Source: Anaerolineaceae bacterium (GTDB taxonomy: Bacteria > Chloroflexota > Anaerolineae > Aggregatilineales > Phototrophicaceae). Taken from it: a stretch of DNA of 64,000 nucleotides. The position numbers were made by a program, and so were the translations under genes. A model generated the notes under the pieces. It made no database searches. It saw nothing but the letters and a program-made list of their open reading frames with translations, and was not told the DNA's origin. The DNA is taken from positions 669,750 to 733,749 of the forward strand of contig PABP01000009.1 of the NCBI GenBank assembly GCA_002699585.1, in the 5' to 3' direction. Within the stretch, counting starts at the first letter, position 1. Each line of letters opens with the position of its first letter. Positions 7,335 through 15,368 of the stretch are shown one piece after another.

Positions 7335-9143
7335 CTAATTCTGTACAGGTATCTGCGTCAGATCGAGATTGGCGGGCAGGCTAACGAACGAGCCGCTCAC
7401 CCAGCCGACGATGTCACCGTACTTGACGTACCACCATGCCGACCGTGAATCCCGTGCGACAATTTGGACGATGGCGTTGGCTGGCATCTGCCCCAGGAAA
7501 GCGCCGCGCGTGCTCGGACGGCTGCGCAGGGTAAGCACAGTCGTCGTCCGCAGCGTGTAGATGGTTGGTACGACATCCGGTGCACCGCTTTCACTGGTGA
7601 TCGGCACAATCGATGGATTGGCCACGCGGACGAAGTTGTCATAGACCCAACCGCGCTGCGTCCCATACTGGATTTCCCACCAGGTGCTATCCGTATTGCG
7701 CCCGATGACCGTGTACTCTTCACCGTCGAATACACGCCCAATGACTTCGCTATTGCTGACGCTGGGTGTCGTACGCACATTCAGCCGCGGCGTGGTGATC
7801 GTCAGCGTCGTCGTTTCGCTGGGGACCACAATCGGCTGCTGCTGATAGTCGCCGATGCGCGTCAGGTCGTAATTGATATAAGCCAGCCCACCTGCTTCAT
7901 AAAATTCCAGCACGATACCATGATCGCCAGCTGGCAGCGGGAAATCGACCTGATAGACTTGGCCGCTGGATGCATGCCACTCGTCGATGATGCGCACCCC
8001 GTTGACGTACGCTCGCAGGCCATCATCGCCGGATAGCGTCAGGCGATAGGTGCCACTTTCCAGAGATTGGCGGCTGGTCCAGCGCACACTGAAGTTATTC
8101 GCCGGGATGCTCGCTGATGGTGATTCATTGCCCCAGTTGTTATTCGGATCGCGTACGATGCTGGATGCCACTGGCGACCCGGACAGATTGCGATTGTCAA
8201 AATATTCCACTGCCCAGAAGGTCGTTTCCGGCAGTACTTCTGAAATACGGAAGTTGATATAGGCGTTGTCAGTCAGTTCATAGTATTCGACGGTGAAATT
8301 ATGGCGGCCAGTCGGCAGTGTCACCACCGAGTAATATGTTTCCGGTTGATGCCCATGCCACTCGTCAATTTGTAGCTGATTGTTGACGTATACGCGCACG
8401 CCATCATCGGCCTCGACTTCGATCAAATACGTACCACCTAGATCAATGGTGCTGGTCCAGCGCGCGCTGAACTCATCGCGTCCAATGGTACTGAACGGCG
8501 ATCCGTTGCCCCAATCGTGTGTCGGCGCTGTCTCTGAGAAAATCGCGCTGGGATTGCCACTGAGGTTGGCGTTGTTGTAATACTGGGCGATCCACGTCGC
8601 GGCAATCGGGCTGGAGTTATCCGCCGGGCCTATGTAGGCCCAATCCAGGTTTAGATAAGCCAAACCGCCTAATTCGCGGTGATCGACTTGAATGTTGTGC
8701 AAGCCCTCCAGCATCGTGACCTGGGCTGTCACCGTCTGGCCGGGGATGCCGTCGCCAAAGGTGTCGATGATCAACTCACGGTTGTCGATATACACGCGCA
8801 CTTCGTCGTCCGCATTGGCTGTGAATTCATAGATGCCAGTCGTGAAGAACACGCTCGCTTGCCAGCGTGAGCTGAATAGATCCGGCGCGATCCCCGGGGC
8901 AGGCGCATTATAGCCCCAGTTAAAATGCAGCGCGGATTCAAATGAGCGCACAACCGACGGCGGCTGGAAATCCAGATTGTTGAAGTACTCCACGCGCCAT
9001 GCGCCGCTGCTGTTGCCGGATGTCGTGCCACTGCCGCCACCCGTTGTGACGCCACCCTGCGGTTCAACTTCTGTCTGCGCCTGTATCGCGCTGGCAAATA
9101 TAAGCAGGCTCAATAGGAGAAAAATTGCCGTAATTCGTTTCAT
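7335..9143 (-). CDS. Secreted protein with three PA14-like domains and two SH3b domains
   Basis: A 602-residue protein with a clean signal peptide (FLLLSLLIFASAIQAQ, cleavage near residue 23) and a Gly/Ser/Thr-rich linker. Three repeats of about 125 residues follow, each starting W..EYFNN-like, with 'NWG..SP', 'FS.RWT', a 'Y.F...DDGVRVY..N' core and a closing 'G.H...V.Y.E..G.AYIN': this is the PA14 beta-barrel pattern, a carbohydrate-binding module. Approximate spans are 48-170, 185-300 and 312-433. Two bacterial SH3 domains end the protein (about 446-512 and 532-595; LNVRTTPS, LTLRSRPS, WWEIQYG, GWVYDNFV), typical of cell-wall or peptide binding. No catalytic domain is visible, so it is probably an adhesive or scaffolding surface protein. 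GAGG lies upstream of the ATG at 9143. Confidence 0.85.
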   Translation of the reverse strand: MKRITAIFLLLSLLIFASAIQAQTEVEPQGGVTTGGGSGTTSGNSSGAWRVEYFNNLDFQPPSVVRSFESALHFNWGYNAPAPGIAPDLFSSRWQASVFFTTGIYEFTANADDEVRVYIDNRELIIDTFGDGIPGQTVTAQVTMLEGLHNIQVDHRELGGLAYLNLDWAYIGPADNSSPIAATWIAQYYNNANLSGNPSAIFSETAPTHDWGNGSPFSTIGRDEFSARWTSTIDLGGTYLIEVEADDGVRVYVNNQLQIDEWHGHQPETYYSVVTLPTGRHNFTVEYYELTDNAYINFRISEVLPETTFWAVEYFDNRNLSGSPVASSIVRDPNNNWGNESPSASIPANNFSVRWTSRQSLESGTYRLTLSGDDGLRAYVNGVRIIDEWHASSGQVYQVDFPLPAGDHGIVLEFYEAGGLAYINYDLTRIGDYQQQPIVVPSETTTLTITTPRLNVRTTPSVSNSEVIGRVFDGEEYTVIGRNTDSTWWEIQYGTQRGWVYDNFVRVANPSIVPITSESGAPDVVPTIYTLRTTTVLTLRSRPSTRGAFLGQMPANAIVQIVARDSRSAWWYVKYGDIVGWVSGSFVSLPANLDLTQIPVQN

Positions 9144-9232
9144 TCGGAGTCCTCTGACCGCGCTGGTCCCACATCAAGTCTCTTTAATTGTAATGGCGTT
9201 GGACCCTCAGCGCCTATTAAAACGCCTGGTCT

Positions 9233-10045
9233 CTACAGCTTTTTTACAGCTGCAAAGCTGAACATCATCGCAATATTGGGGATGCCCTCCGGCTGAAGAT
9301 AGCGGCCATCGCCGATGTGACGCATGTTGGGCCAGGGCTGCCAGCCGTTGATATAAGGATATTCTTTGAAGTGGGTGATCGTCAGTCCGCCATCGACCAG
9401 CGCATTATAAATATCGGATAGGGCATAGCTGAACTCATAAGCTGGGTTGGGGTTCACGAATGCGCCTTCATAGTCATTGCCGACGTAATCGCCGACGCCG
9501 CCCGTTTCCTCCGGTTTGCCGCCCATGTAGTCATACGCCACCCGGAAGTCGAGTTCGAGCATATTGCTTGCTGGATGGAACTCCACCATGACGAATTTGC
9601 CACCGGGCTTCAGCACATGCGCGATGCCTTTCCCCCAGCGCTCAACATCGGAAATCCAGTTGATGGCCCCATACGATGTATAGACCACATCGTAGCGTTC
9701 TTCTGTACTGTCAAACCAATCGAAAATATCGCTTCGTACGAATTTTGCGGGTATTTCAGCACTTTCTGACAGATTTTTCGCTACTTCCACAGCATAGTCG
9801 CTGATGTCTACGCCAGTCACATCGGCGCCTAGATGGTTAGCGATGCTCAACGTATCCAGGCCGTTATTGCACTGCAAATGCACCAGCGACCTCCCTTTGA
9901 TGTCGCCTAGCAGTGCCATGTCTTCAGCATAGATATTGTTGTGTCCCTTTTTCATCAACTCGACTAAATCCGGCCTATGTGACTGATGCCTTTCGGTGGC
10001 GGCATTCCAGCTTTTACGGTTGGCTTCATGATACGGATTGGCCAT
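9233..10045 (-). CDS. Class I SAM-dependent methyltransferase
   Basis: A 270-residue cytoplasmic methyltransferase unrelated in detail to the one at 5170-5946. Motif I appears as LVHLQCNNGLDTLSIA, a variant with Cys-Asn in place of the usual Gly-Gly; motif II is VTGVDISDYAVEVAK; YDVVYTSYGAINWISD and HVLKPGGKFVMVEFHP complete the fold. The HLQCNNG type is common in a methyltransferase subfamily of unknown substrate. Start is the ATG at 10045; only a weak AAAAG-type site precedes it. The gene stands alone, divergent from the permease at 10345. Confidence 0.85.
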   Translation of the reverse strand: MANPYHEANRKSWNAATERHQSHRPDLVELMKKGHNNIYAEDMALLGDIKGRSLVHLQCNNGLDTLSIANHLGADVTGVDISDYAVEVAKNLSESAEIPAKFVRSDIFDWFDSTEERYDVVYTSYGAINWISDVERWGKGIAHVLKPGGKFVMVEFHPASNMLELDFRVAYDYMGGKPEETGGVGDYVGNDYEGAFVNPNPAYEFSYALSDIYNALVDGGLTITHFKEYPYINGWQPWPNMRHIGDGRYLQPEGIPNIAMMFSFAAVKKL

Positions 10046-10209
10046 AGTTTTTCTTTTCTAATAGTAGGCTATTTCTAGGGTAAAAATTCTGGATTTTTAG
10101 GATGATACCAGCCTGCAATTCCGCTCGCAAAACACCATGACAAACGCCATGAGGTCTCTGTCTGAAGGACCCAAAAAGTGCGAGACAATCGACTACAAAT
10201 GGATTCTTA

Positions 10210-10238
10210 TTGCCGCCAGAACAAACTCATTGTACTAT
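10210..10238 (+). promoter_or_regulatory. Possible sigma-70-type promoter upstream of first permease
   Basis: TTGCCG (10210-10215), a 17-base spacer and TACTAT (10233-10238) give four of six matches in each box. Transcription from it would begin about where the leader hairpins start. Weak evidence; position and strand fit the permease gene at 10345. Confidence 0.3.
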
Positions 10239-10241
10239 ATG

Positions 10242-10276
10242 AGCCGTTGATGAGCGGCTAAAAGGCCGCGTTTTTT
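10242..10276 (+). terminator. Terminator-like hairpin with competing stem in permease leader
   Basis: GCGGC (10254-10258) pairs with GCCGC (10265-10269) around TAAAAG, followed by G and six T (10271-10276): an intrinsic terminator shape on the plus strand only. No plus-strand gene precedes it, so it can only act in the leader of the permease 70 bases downstream. AGCCG (10242-10246) can instead pair with CGGCT (10255-10259), excluding the terminator stem, as in attenuators. Stems are short (5 bp), so this is tentative. The rest of the 299-base gap (10046-10344) shows nothing I can name. Confidence 0.4.
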
Positions 10277-10344
10277 GATAGTGTCAATCATCATGACGAT
10301 GTTGACTTAATGGCACACCATATCGAACAAGGGTAGTGAACTCC

Positions 10345-12861
10345 ATGTTTAAGAGCTACATCAACCCGGAAGAGCGTCAGTCTGCGGATAGCCAGACTAA
10401 ACGCCTGATGTTCGAAGGTCTCCTGTTGGGTGGGTCCGGTTTGGGCGTCCTGGCGTTGATCTTCGAAATTGCGGCAGATGCCTTTAGCGTCGCCGCCTAC
10501 CAGACGTTGCTCGCGATCCACGGCGCAAACGGCTATCACGAGATTGCCATTGCGGCCTTCATCGTGCTGTCGATCTTCCTGTTCCTGGGGATTGTCCCCG
10601 CTTACAAAGCGGGTGCTTATCTGCGCCCCAACGCGGGCGGCAGTGGCCCACTTGTAGAAGCTATCGGACCGCCCAGAATGCGTTGGCTTTCATGGATTGG
10701 CACCAGCCTGTTCTTCTTGGATGCTGTGCTGACCATTATCATCAGCTCAATTTCCGCTGCTGATGTCACCATGCTTATCCTGCCGGAACTGGCGCAGTAT
10801 CGTATTTTGCTGGCAGAGTTCTACGCTTTCTTCATTATGGTGGTGCTGGTAGCCCTTGGACCCAAACGGGCGGTCCCGATCTTCTTGATAGGCGGTGGTG
10901 CCTTCACCATCTTCACCATCGTCGCTCTGACGCTCGTCAGTGGGGCGGCAGTTAGCTTCCCGGAATGGTCTTTCTTGACGGATGGTATCGTCAACCGCCT
11001 GGAAGCCGCTGGCGTAATCGAGCATGTCGTGCGTGCCCAGCAAGATTTGCAGGCACTTGCGCCAACGGTCGTGTTCCAGTTGTTCTTTCGTAGTATGAGT
11101 AGTGCCATGCTGGGCTTCTCTGGCTATGAGGTCATCCCGGCTAGTGGTAAGCATGCGGCTAAGCCCAAATGGAAAGTTATCAATACAGCGTTGACCCTGG
11201 CTGCCGTCTTCTTAATTGGCACAGGTGTCTTCCAGCTATTTGCGGCACAGCGGTGGAACATTCCCTCGACAGAAGGTTACAGCACGCTGCTTATCGAGTA
11301 TGAAATCATTGCCGCGCAGACCTTTGGCACTGGCATTACGCCTGATGACATCGTGGTCACGCAAGCGGATCGTAATGCGGCTGTCAACCGGGTTGAATCC
11401 ATGTCTGCAGAATCCGCGCAGCAAACCCTGGAGCTAGGAGAAGACCATACCCCCGACGACCTTGAGGGCATGACGGAGGAGCAGCTCATAGAAGAGATTG
11501 CCTATGATATTGCCTTCTCCCGTACGATCTCTGCGGCCAGTGGCCCCACTGGGCGAAGTTTCCTGGCAGTGGCTGGTGTCTTGCTAGCTATTATCCTCTT
11601 GCTGGCCCAGGGCGGTGGCTACGTCGGTGGGGCGGCGGTCGCTGCTAATGCGGCTCGCCTGGGACGATTACCCGGCTTCTTCAGCGATGACCGCATTGGT
11701 ATTGCTGTGATCTGGGGTGTGGCTTTTATCTTCATACCCATCATCCGCGAAGTCGTCATCGTAGAATCCTACTATGCCTTTGGTTTCGTCAGTGCCTTTA
11801 TCATCACCAGCACAACCGTCTTCTTTGTCCGTGAAGATGTCTTGATTGAACGCGGTATTGAACCGGGTTCATCAGAGGCGCGCTCACTCAAGTTTGCTGG
11901 TTTACGCGGTATGGTTGCCAGTTACATCATGGGCGTTGTACTGGTCACACAGAAGACGGATGCCTTGCTGTTTATCGTCCTGGCTGGTGCCGTGCTGACG
12001 CTGCTCCAGTTCTACATCGCCAATGGTGGCTTTCGCCGAGATGCCAAAAAACGTGGGTTGCCGACTGTCCGGCCAGGGGTCTGGCATCATTCTTATGCCA
12101 GTGGCGTCCAGCGTTCCTACGATGAAGCCCGCCAGCGGGGCATTGCCAACATGGTCAGCGAACTCATCGAAAGCGGTTCATTGGTCAAATTCAACGTAGA
12201 GCCGGAGCGAATCATTCGCCTCGTCAGCTATACGCACGGGGTCAAACCGGACCTGTTCCATTTCAATGATCAGGACCATGAGCACGATCATGTCGAGGAA
12301 CCAAGCATTGAGTTAGAAGAAGTCTATCAAGATGCCCATGCGACTCGTAATGAGTTACTCAAACACATCGAGCGTTACTCGCATTATGGTATCTTTACCT
12401 TCATCGATAAGTACCATATGAATTGGCTCAATCCAGAAACAGGCCGCGACGAAAAAGTCGTCCAGCGTGCCATGCTCGATATTCTCTTCCCGCGTACTGA
12501 TCCTGATCTGATCTGGCAGGAGTACCAAACCTATCGCTGGGAGAAGGTACCCGAGGCTGTTTGGCAGTTCTGTCGTGAGCGTTATCGCTGGGCCAAAGAC
12601 CAATGGCCGAACCTCAGCGACCGCATCACCACAGTCTGGGTGTTACAGGATTATGGCCTCGTCCCTGAGGGTGTTGATGTCGATATGCAGATCATCGTCG
12701 ACGACAGCCATCAGGAAGTGAAAACCGTGCATATCCATACTCAGGGCGCCGATGAAGACGGAGTAGATACCCTAAATCAGACCGATTCTTCGGATGCTCA
12801 GCCTGGGGATGGCAGTGACGAAAACCTGGACAAAGACCCGGATCAGCCAGATGAGAACTGA
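10345..12861 (+). CDS. APC-superfamily permease with long cytosolic C-terminal domain
   Basis: An 838-residue integral membrane protein. I place the start at the ATG at 10345 because AAGGG (10329-10333) is correctly spaced for it and too close to the GTG at 10336. About twelve hydrophobic segments span residues 25-575; the early glycine motif LLLGGSGLGVLAL and the unwound-helix pattern resemble amino-acid/polyamine/cation permeases of the APC fold. A charged insertion of about 90 residues (about 330-400, rich in Glu) separates two membrane segments. Residues about 590-838 are soluble, with a His/Asp-rich stretch (DQDHEHDHVEE) and an acidic tail (GDGSDENLDKDPDQPDEN). The transported solute cannot be told; ion or amino-acid transport are both possible. 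A KimA-like permease follows 400 bases downstream, which hints at a link to ion homeostasis. Confidence 0.75.
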   Translation: MFKSYINPEERQSADSQTKRLMFEGLLLGGSGLGVLALIFEIAADAFSVAAYQTLLAIHGANGYHEIAIAAFIVLSIFLFLGIVPAYKAGAYLRPNAGGSGPLVEAIGPPRMRWLSWIGTSLFFLDAVLTIIISSISAADVTMLILPELAQYRILLAEFYAFFIMVVLVALGPKRAVPIFLIGGGAFTIFTIVALTLVSGAAVSFPEWSFLTDGIVNRLEAAGVIEHVVRAQQDLQALAPTVVFQLFFRSMSSAMLGFSGYEVIPASGKHAAKPKWKVINTALTLAAVFLIGTGVFQLFAAQRWNIPSTEGYSTLLIEYEIIAAQTFGTGITPDDIVVTQADRNAAVNRVESMSAESAQQTLELGEDHTPDDLEGMTEEQLIEEIAYDIAFSRTISAASGPTGRSFLAVAGVLLAIILLLAQGGGYVGGAAVAANAARLGRLPGFFSDDRIGIAVIWGVAFIFIPIIREVVIVESYYAFGFVSAFIITSTTVFFVREDVLIERGIEPGSSEARSLKFAGLRGMVASYIMGVVLVTQKTDALLFIVLAGAVLTLLQFYIANGGFRRDAKKRGLPTVRPGVWHHSYASGVQRSYDEARQRGIANMVSELIESGSLVKFNVEPERIIRLVSYTHGVKPDLFHFNDQDHEHDHVEEPSIELEEVYQDAHATRNELLKHIERYSHYGIFTFIDKYHMNWLNPETGRDEKVVQRAMLDILFPRTDPDLIWQEYQTYRWEKVPEAVWQFCRERYRWAKDQWPNLSDRITTVWVLQDYGLVPEGVDVDMQIIVDDSHQEVKTVHIHTQGADEDGVDTLNQTDSSDAQPGDGSDENLDKDPDQPDEN

Positions 12862-12889
12862 TTTAAGTCACTAATAAACTTGTATCAAA

Positions 12890-12920
12890 AGGCCGCAATC
12901 TCTATGGTTGTGGCCTATTT
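12890..12920 (+). terminator. Probable terminator after first permease
   Basis: AGGCCGCAA (12890-12898) pairs with TTGTGGCCT (12908-12916) over nine positions with one G-T pair, loop of nine bases, followed by ATTTATTTAT. The T-rich tail is weak but position, 28 bases after the stop, fits. Confidence 0.55.
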
Positions 12921-12928
12921 ATTTATGA

Positions 12929-12934
12929 TATAAT
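12929..12934 (+). promoter_or_regulatory. Perfect -10 hexamer TATAAT before the short ORF and KimA-like gene
   Basis: TATAAT at 12929-12934 lies just after the terminator of the preceding gene and 35 bases before the short ORF at 12969. No convincing -35 box is seen at normal spacing, so strength is uncertain. It would give the KimA-like gene a leader of about 330 bases. Confidence 0.35.
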
Positions 12935-12968
12935 ACGCCGTGTTGTTGGTGAGGAGTACCAAAATCAA

Positions 12969-13106
12969 ATGACCGAAGAAGTTATCGACGAAGAGTGTTT
13001 GCAGTTAGCAAACATGCGCCACTGCATGGTTAAAACCGTTCATTTTGATGTGACTGCCTTCCGCCGTCTAGACCTCAACCATACCCATTCACCCCCAACC
13101 TCTTAA
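12969..13106 (+). CDS. Short ORF (45 aa), possible small protein or leader peptide
   Basis: ATG at 12969 is preceded by GAGGAG (12951-12956) and, further up, by a TATAAT box, so the ORF sits where a translated leader would be. The peptide starts MTEEVIDEECLQLANMRH, has two Cys and three His, and ends in HTHSPPTS; no membrane segment or known family. It is followed by 162 bases before the KimA-like start. It may be a true small protein, a regulatory uORF, or chance. The intergenic stretch 12862-13268 holds, in order, a terminator, this promoter and ORF, a weak hairpin (CCACAT 13108-13113 with ATGTGG 13135-13140) and a palindrome (13177-13190). Confidence 0.35.
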   Translation: MTEEVIDEECLQLANMRHCMVKTVHFDVTAFRRLDLNHTHSPPTS

Positions 13107-13176
13107 CCCACATTCTCTGGACAAAAACATATACATGTGGCAACCGTTTTCGCGTTGTCCGTCATTCACGTTGGAT

Positions 13177-13190
13177 ACGTCAATTGACGT
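13177..13190. promoter_or_regulatory. Perfect 14-bp palindrome, candidate operator of KimA-like gene
   Basis: ACGTCAATTGACGT reads identically on both strands and lies 79 bases before the permease start. Its centre-symmetric form suits a homodimeric repressor or activator. The regulator is not identified. Confidence 0.45.
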
Positions 13191-13268
13191 TGTCTAGCCG
13201 TGTTGGATTCGTTTGGTATCGGCACGGTACAAACCTGTTTATAGAGTGTGACAATACAGAGGTATTCC

Positions 13269-15245
13269 ATGTACGACTTGAATATTCGCCGGCTGTTGAT
13301 TGGTAAGCCGCTTAAGACGAATGATGCCATTCATCAACGGCTGAACAAGGCAAAAGCCCTGGCCGTGTTCTCGTCTGATGCACTGTCATCTAGTGCTTAT
13401 GCAACAGAAGCTATTTTGCTCGTTCTGATCGCTGCCGGGACCGGGGCACTCAGCATCTCTATGCCGATTGCCTTGTTGATCACATCGTTGCTGCTTGTTG
13501 TGGCCTTTTCCTACTATCAGACGATCCACGCCTATCCCAACGGGGGTGGTGCGTATATCGTTTCAAAAGACAATCTTGGGGCTATACCCGGCCTGACTGC
13601 GGCGGCCTCGCTCCTGATTGACTATATTCTGACGGTTGCCGTCAGCGTTTCTGCAGGTGTCGCGGCCCTGACATCTGCATTCCCTGAGCTGCTGCCTTTG
13701 AGGATTATCCTTGCACTGGCTATTGTCGCGTTCGTCACCGTGATGAACCTGCGCGGTGTCAAAGAAAGTGGCACGTTCTTCGCCATCCCGACCTATGCTT
13801 TTATCATCGGTGTCTTCACCCTGATTGGCATTGGCCTTTTCCGCGTCTTAACGGGTGCTATCCCTGAGATGTCGCCAGAAGCTATTGTCACCGCCGAGCA
13901 AACCACTGAAACCGCCGTCGGTAGTCTCAGTCTGTTCTTGCTACTGCGCGCTTTCGCCGCTGGCTGCACGGCGTTGACGGGTGTAGAAGCCATTTCCAAT
14001 GGTATTCCAGCCTTCCGCCCGCCGGAAAGCCGTAATGCGGGCCAAACGTTGATTATCATGGTCGTGGTGCTGTCATCGTTGTTTGTTGGCATTACCTTCC
14101 TGGCCAATACCTTCCCGATAGTCGTTAGCGAGCATGGCGATGCGACAGTACTTTCTCAACTGGCGAGAGAAGTATTTGGTGGCGAGAACGTCTTGTTCTT
14201 CTACCTGCAATTTGCGACCCTTTTCATTCTATCGCTGGCGGCCAATACCGCTTTTGCCGACTTCCCGCGTCTGGCCTCGCTCATCGCTGCGGATCGCTAC
14301 CTGCCGCGTCAGTTGACCAACATCGGCGACCGTCTGGTGTTCCACAACGGTATTATTTCGTTGGCCGTGGTCTCATCGATTCTCATCATTCTGTTTGATG
14401 CCCGTGAGCACCGTTTGCTGCCGCTGTATGCGGTGGGTGTGTTCATCAGCTTCACGCTGTCACAATCCGGTATGGTGCGCCACTGGTTGAAGGAACGCTC
14501 CAAACCGGATTTCAAGATGACATCAGGTTGGTACTTCAAGCTGGGTATGAATGCGTTCGGCGCCGTGGCGACCTTCGTTGTGGGTATGATCCTGATGATT
14601 ACCAAATTCGCAGAAGGTGCCTGGATCGTCATCGTGACCATCCCGCTCTTGATGTTCTTGTTCACACGCATCCATAAGCACTATGAGACCGTCGCTAAAT
14701 CCCTGACGCTCGATGGCCTGACCCCTGGTCCCCTCAAGCGCGTGACATCCCATGTGGTCAATCAACCCGTCGTCGTGCTGATGAACAGTCTGAACCGGAG
14801 TTCGTTGCAGGCGTTGGAATACGCGCTGACGCTGTCGGATAACGTGCGCGTCTGTACCATTGGCGTCGATGATGAAACTGTTGATCGCCTGCGCGCGCGC
14901 TGGGAAGAATGGGATCTGGGTTATATTCCGCTCGACATTGTCTCGTCACCGTATCGTGAAGTAGGTACACCGCTAATTGAATATTTGCATCAGCTCGATA
15001 AAGACGCACCGCATGTTATGCCAACGATGGTTGTCCTGCCGCAGTTTGTGGTTTTGACATGGTGGGAAAACTTGCTGCACAACCAGACCAGTAACACTAT
15101 CCGTGATTCGCTCTTGCGCGATCAAATCGCAACCGGACGTGGCCGTGCTGTCATTGATGTGCCGTATCATATCGGTGGCAAACTCTTCCAGCCTGTGACG
15201 CTTGTCGAGGATGTGAGTAAGAAGGTCGCGCCTGTCTCAAACTAA
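13269..15245 (+). CDS. KimA-like APC permease, probable potassium importer
   Basis: A 658-residue permease; start at the ATG at 13269, which has AGAGG (13258-13262) 6 bases upstream, rather than the GTG at 13248. The N-terminus RRLLIGKPLKTNDAIHQRLN, the motif KALAVFSSDALSSSAYATEA, and AYPNGGGAYIVSKDNLG match the pattern of the Bacillus KimA (YdaO) K+/H+ symporter. Twelve membrane segments fill residues about 35-470. The C-terminal cytosolic domain (about 500-655) has a universal-stress-protein-like fold, with VVVLMNSLNRSSLQALEYAL and the family stretch WWENLLHNQTSNTI near the end; in KimA this domain binds c-di-AMP and inhibits transport (known of the family). No ydaO-type riboswitch is visible in the leader; instead there is a short ORF and a palindrome. 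A terminator follows. Confidence 0.8.
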   Translation: MYDLNIRRLLIGKPLKTNDAIHQRLNKAKALAVFSSDALSSSAYATEAILLVLIAAGTGALSISMPIALLITSLLLVVAFSYYQTIHAYPNGGGAYIVSKDNLGAIPGLTAAASLLIDYILTVAVSVSAGVAALTSAFPELLPLRIILALAIVAFVTVMNLRGVKESGTFFAIPTYAFIIGVFTLIGIGLFRVLTGAIPEMSPEAIVTAEQTTETAVGSLSLFLLLRAFAAGCTALTGVEAISNGIPAFRPPESRNAGQTLIIMVVVLSSLFVGITFLANTFPIVVSEHGDATVLSQLAREVFGGENVLFFYLQFATLFILSLAANTAFADFPRLASLIAADRYLPRQLTNIGDRLVFHNGIISLAVVSSILIILFDAREHRLLPLYAVGVFISFTLSQSGMVRHWLKERSKPDFKMTSGWYFKLGMNAFGAVATFVVGMILMITKFAEGAWIVIVTIPLLMFLFTRIHKHYETVAKSLTLDGLTPGPLKRVTSHVVNQPVVVLMNSLNRSSLQALEYALTLSDNVRVCTIGVDDETVDRLRARWEEWDLGYIPLDIVSSPYREVGTPLIEYLHQLDKDAPHVMPTMVVLPQFVVLTWWENLLHNQTSNTIRDSLLRDQIATGRGRAVIDVPYHIGGKLFQPVTLVEDVSKKVAPVSN

Positions 15246-15277
15246 CCTGAGCTAAGCCTCTCGTATTGTGAACTCAA

Positions 15278-15321
15278 AACGCTGGCTATCCCTAACTTGG
15301 TAATGGCCAGCGTTCTTTTTG
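15278..15321 (+). terminator. Intrinsic terminator of KimA-like gene
   Basis: AACGCTGGC (15278-15286) pairs perfectly with GCCAGCGTT (15306-15314), followed by CTTTTTG. Strong 9-bp GC-rich stem 33 bases after the stop. Confidence 0.85.
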
Positions 15322-15368
15322 TTCTCGTTGTGGTGATTCACTTTGTAACTGGAGAAGTCGCTTTTGTA

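Noticed and set aside
12862-13268. c-di-AMP (ydaO-yuaA) riboswitch before the KimA-like gene
   Set aside because: None of the conserved purine-rich segments of this riboswitch could be found by eye; a covariance-model search would be decisive.
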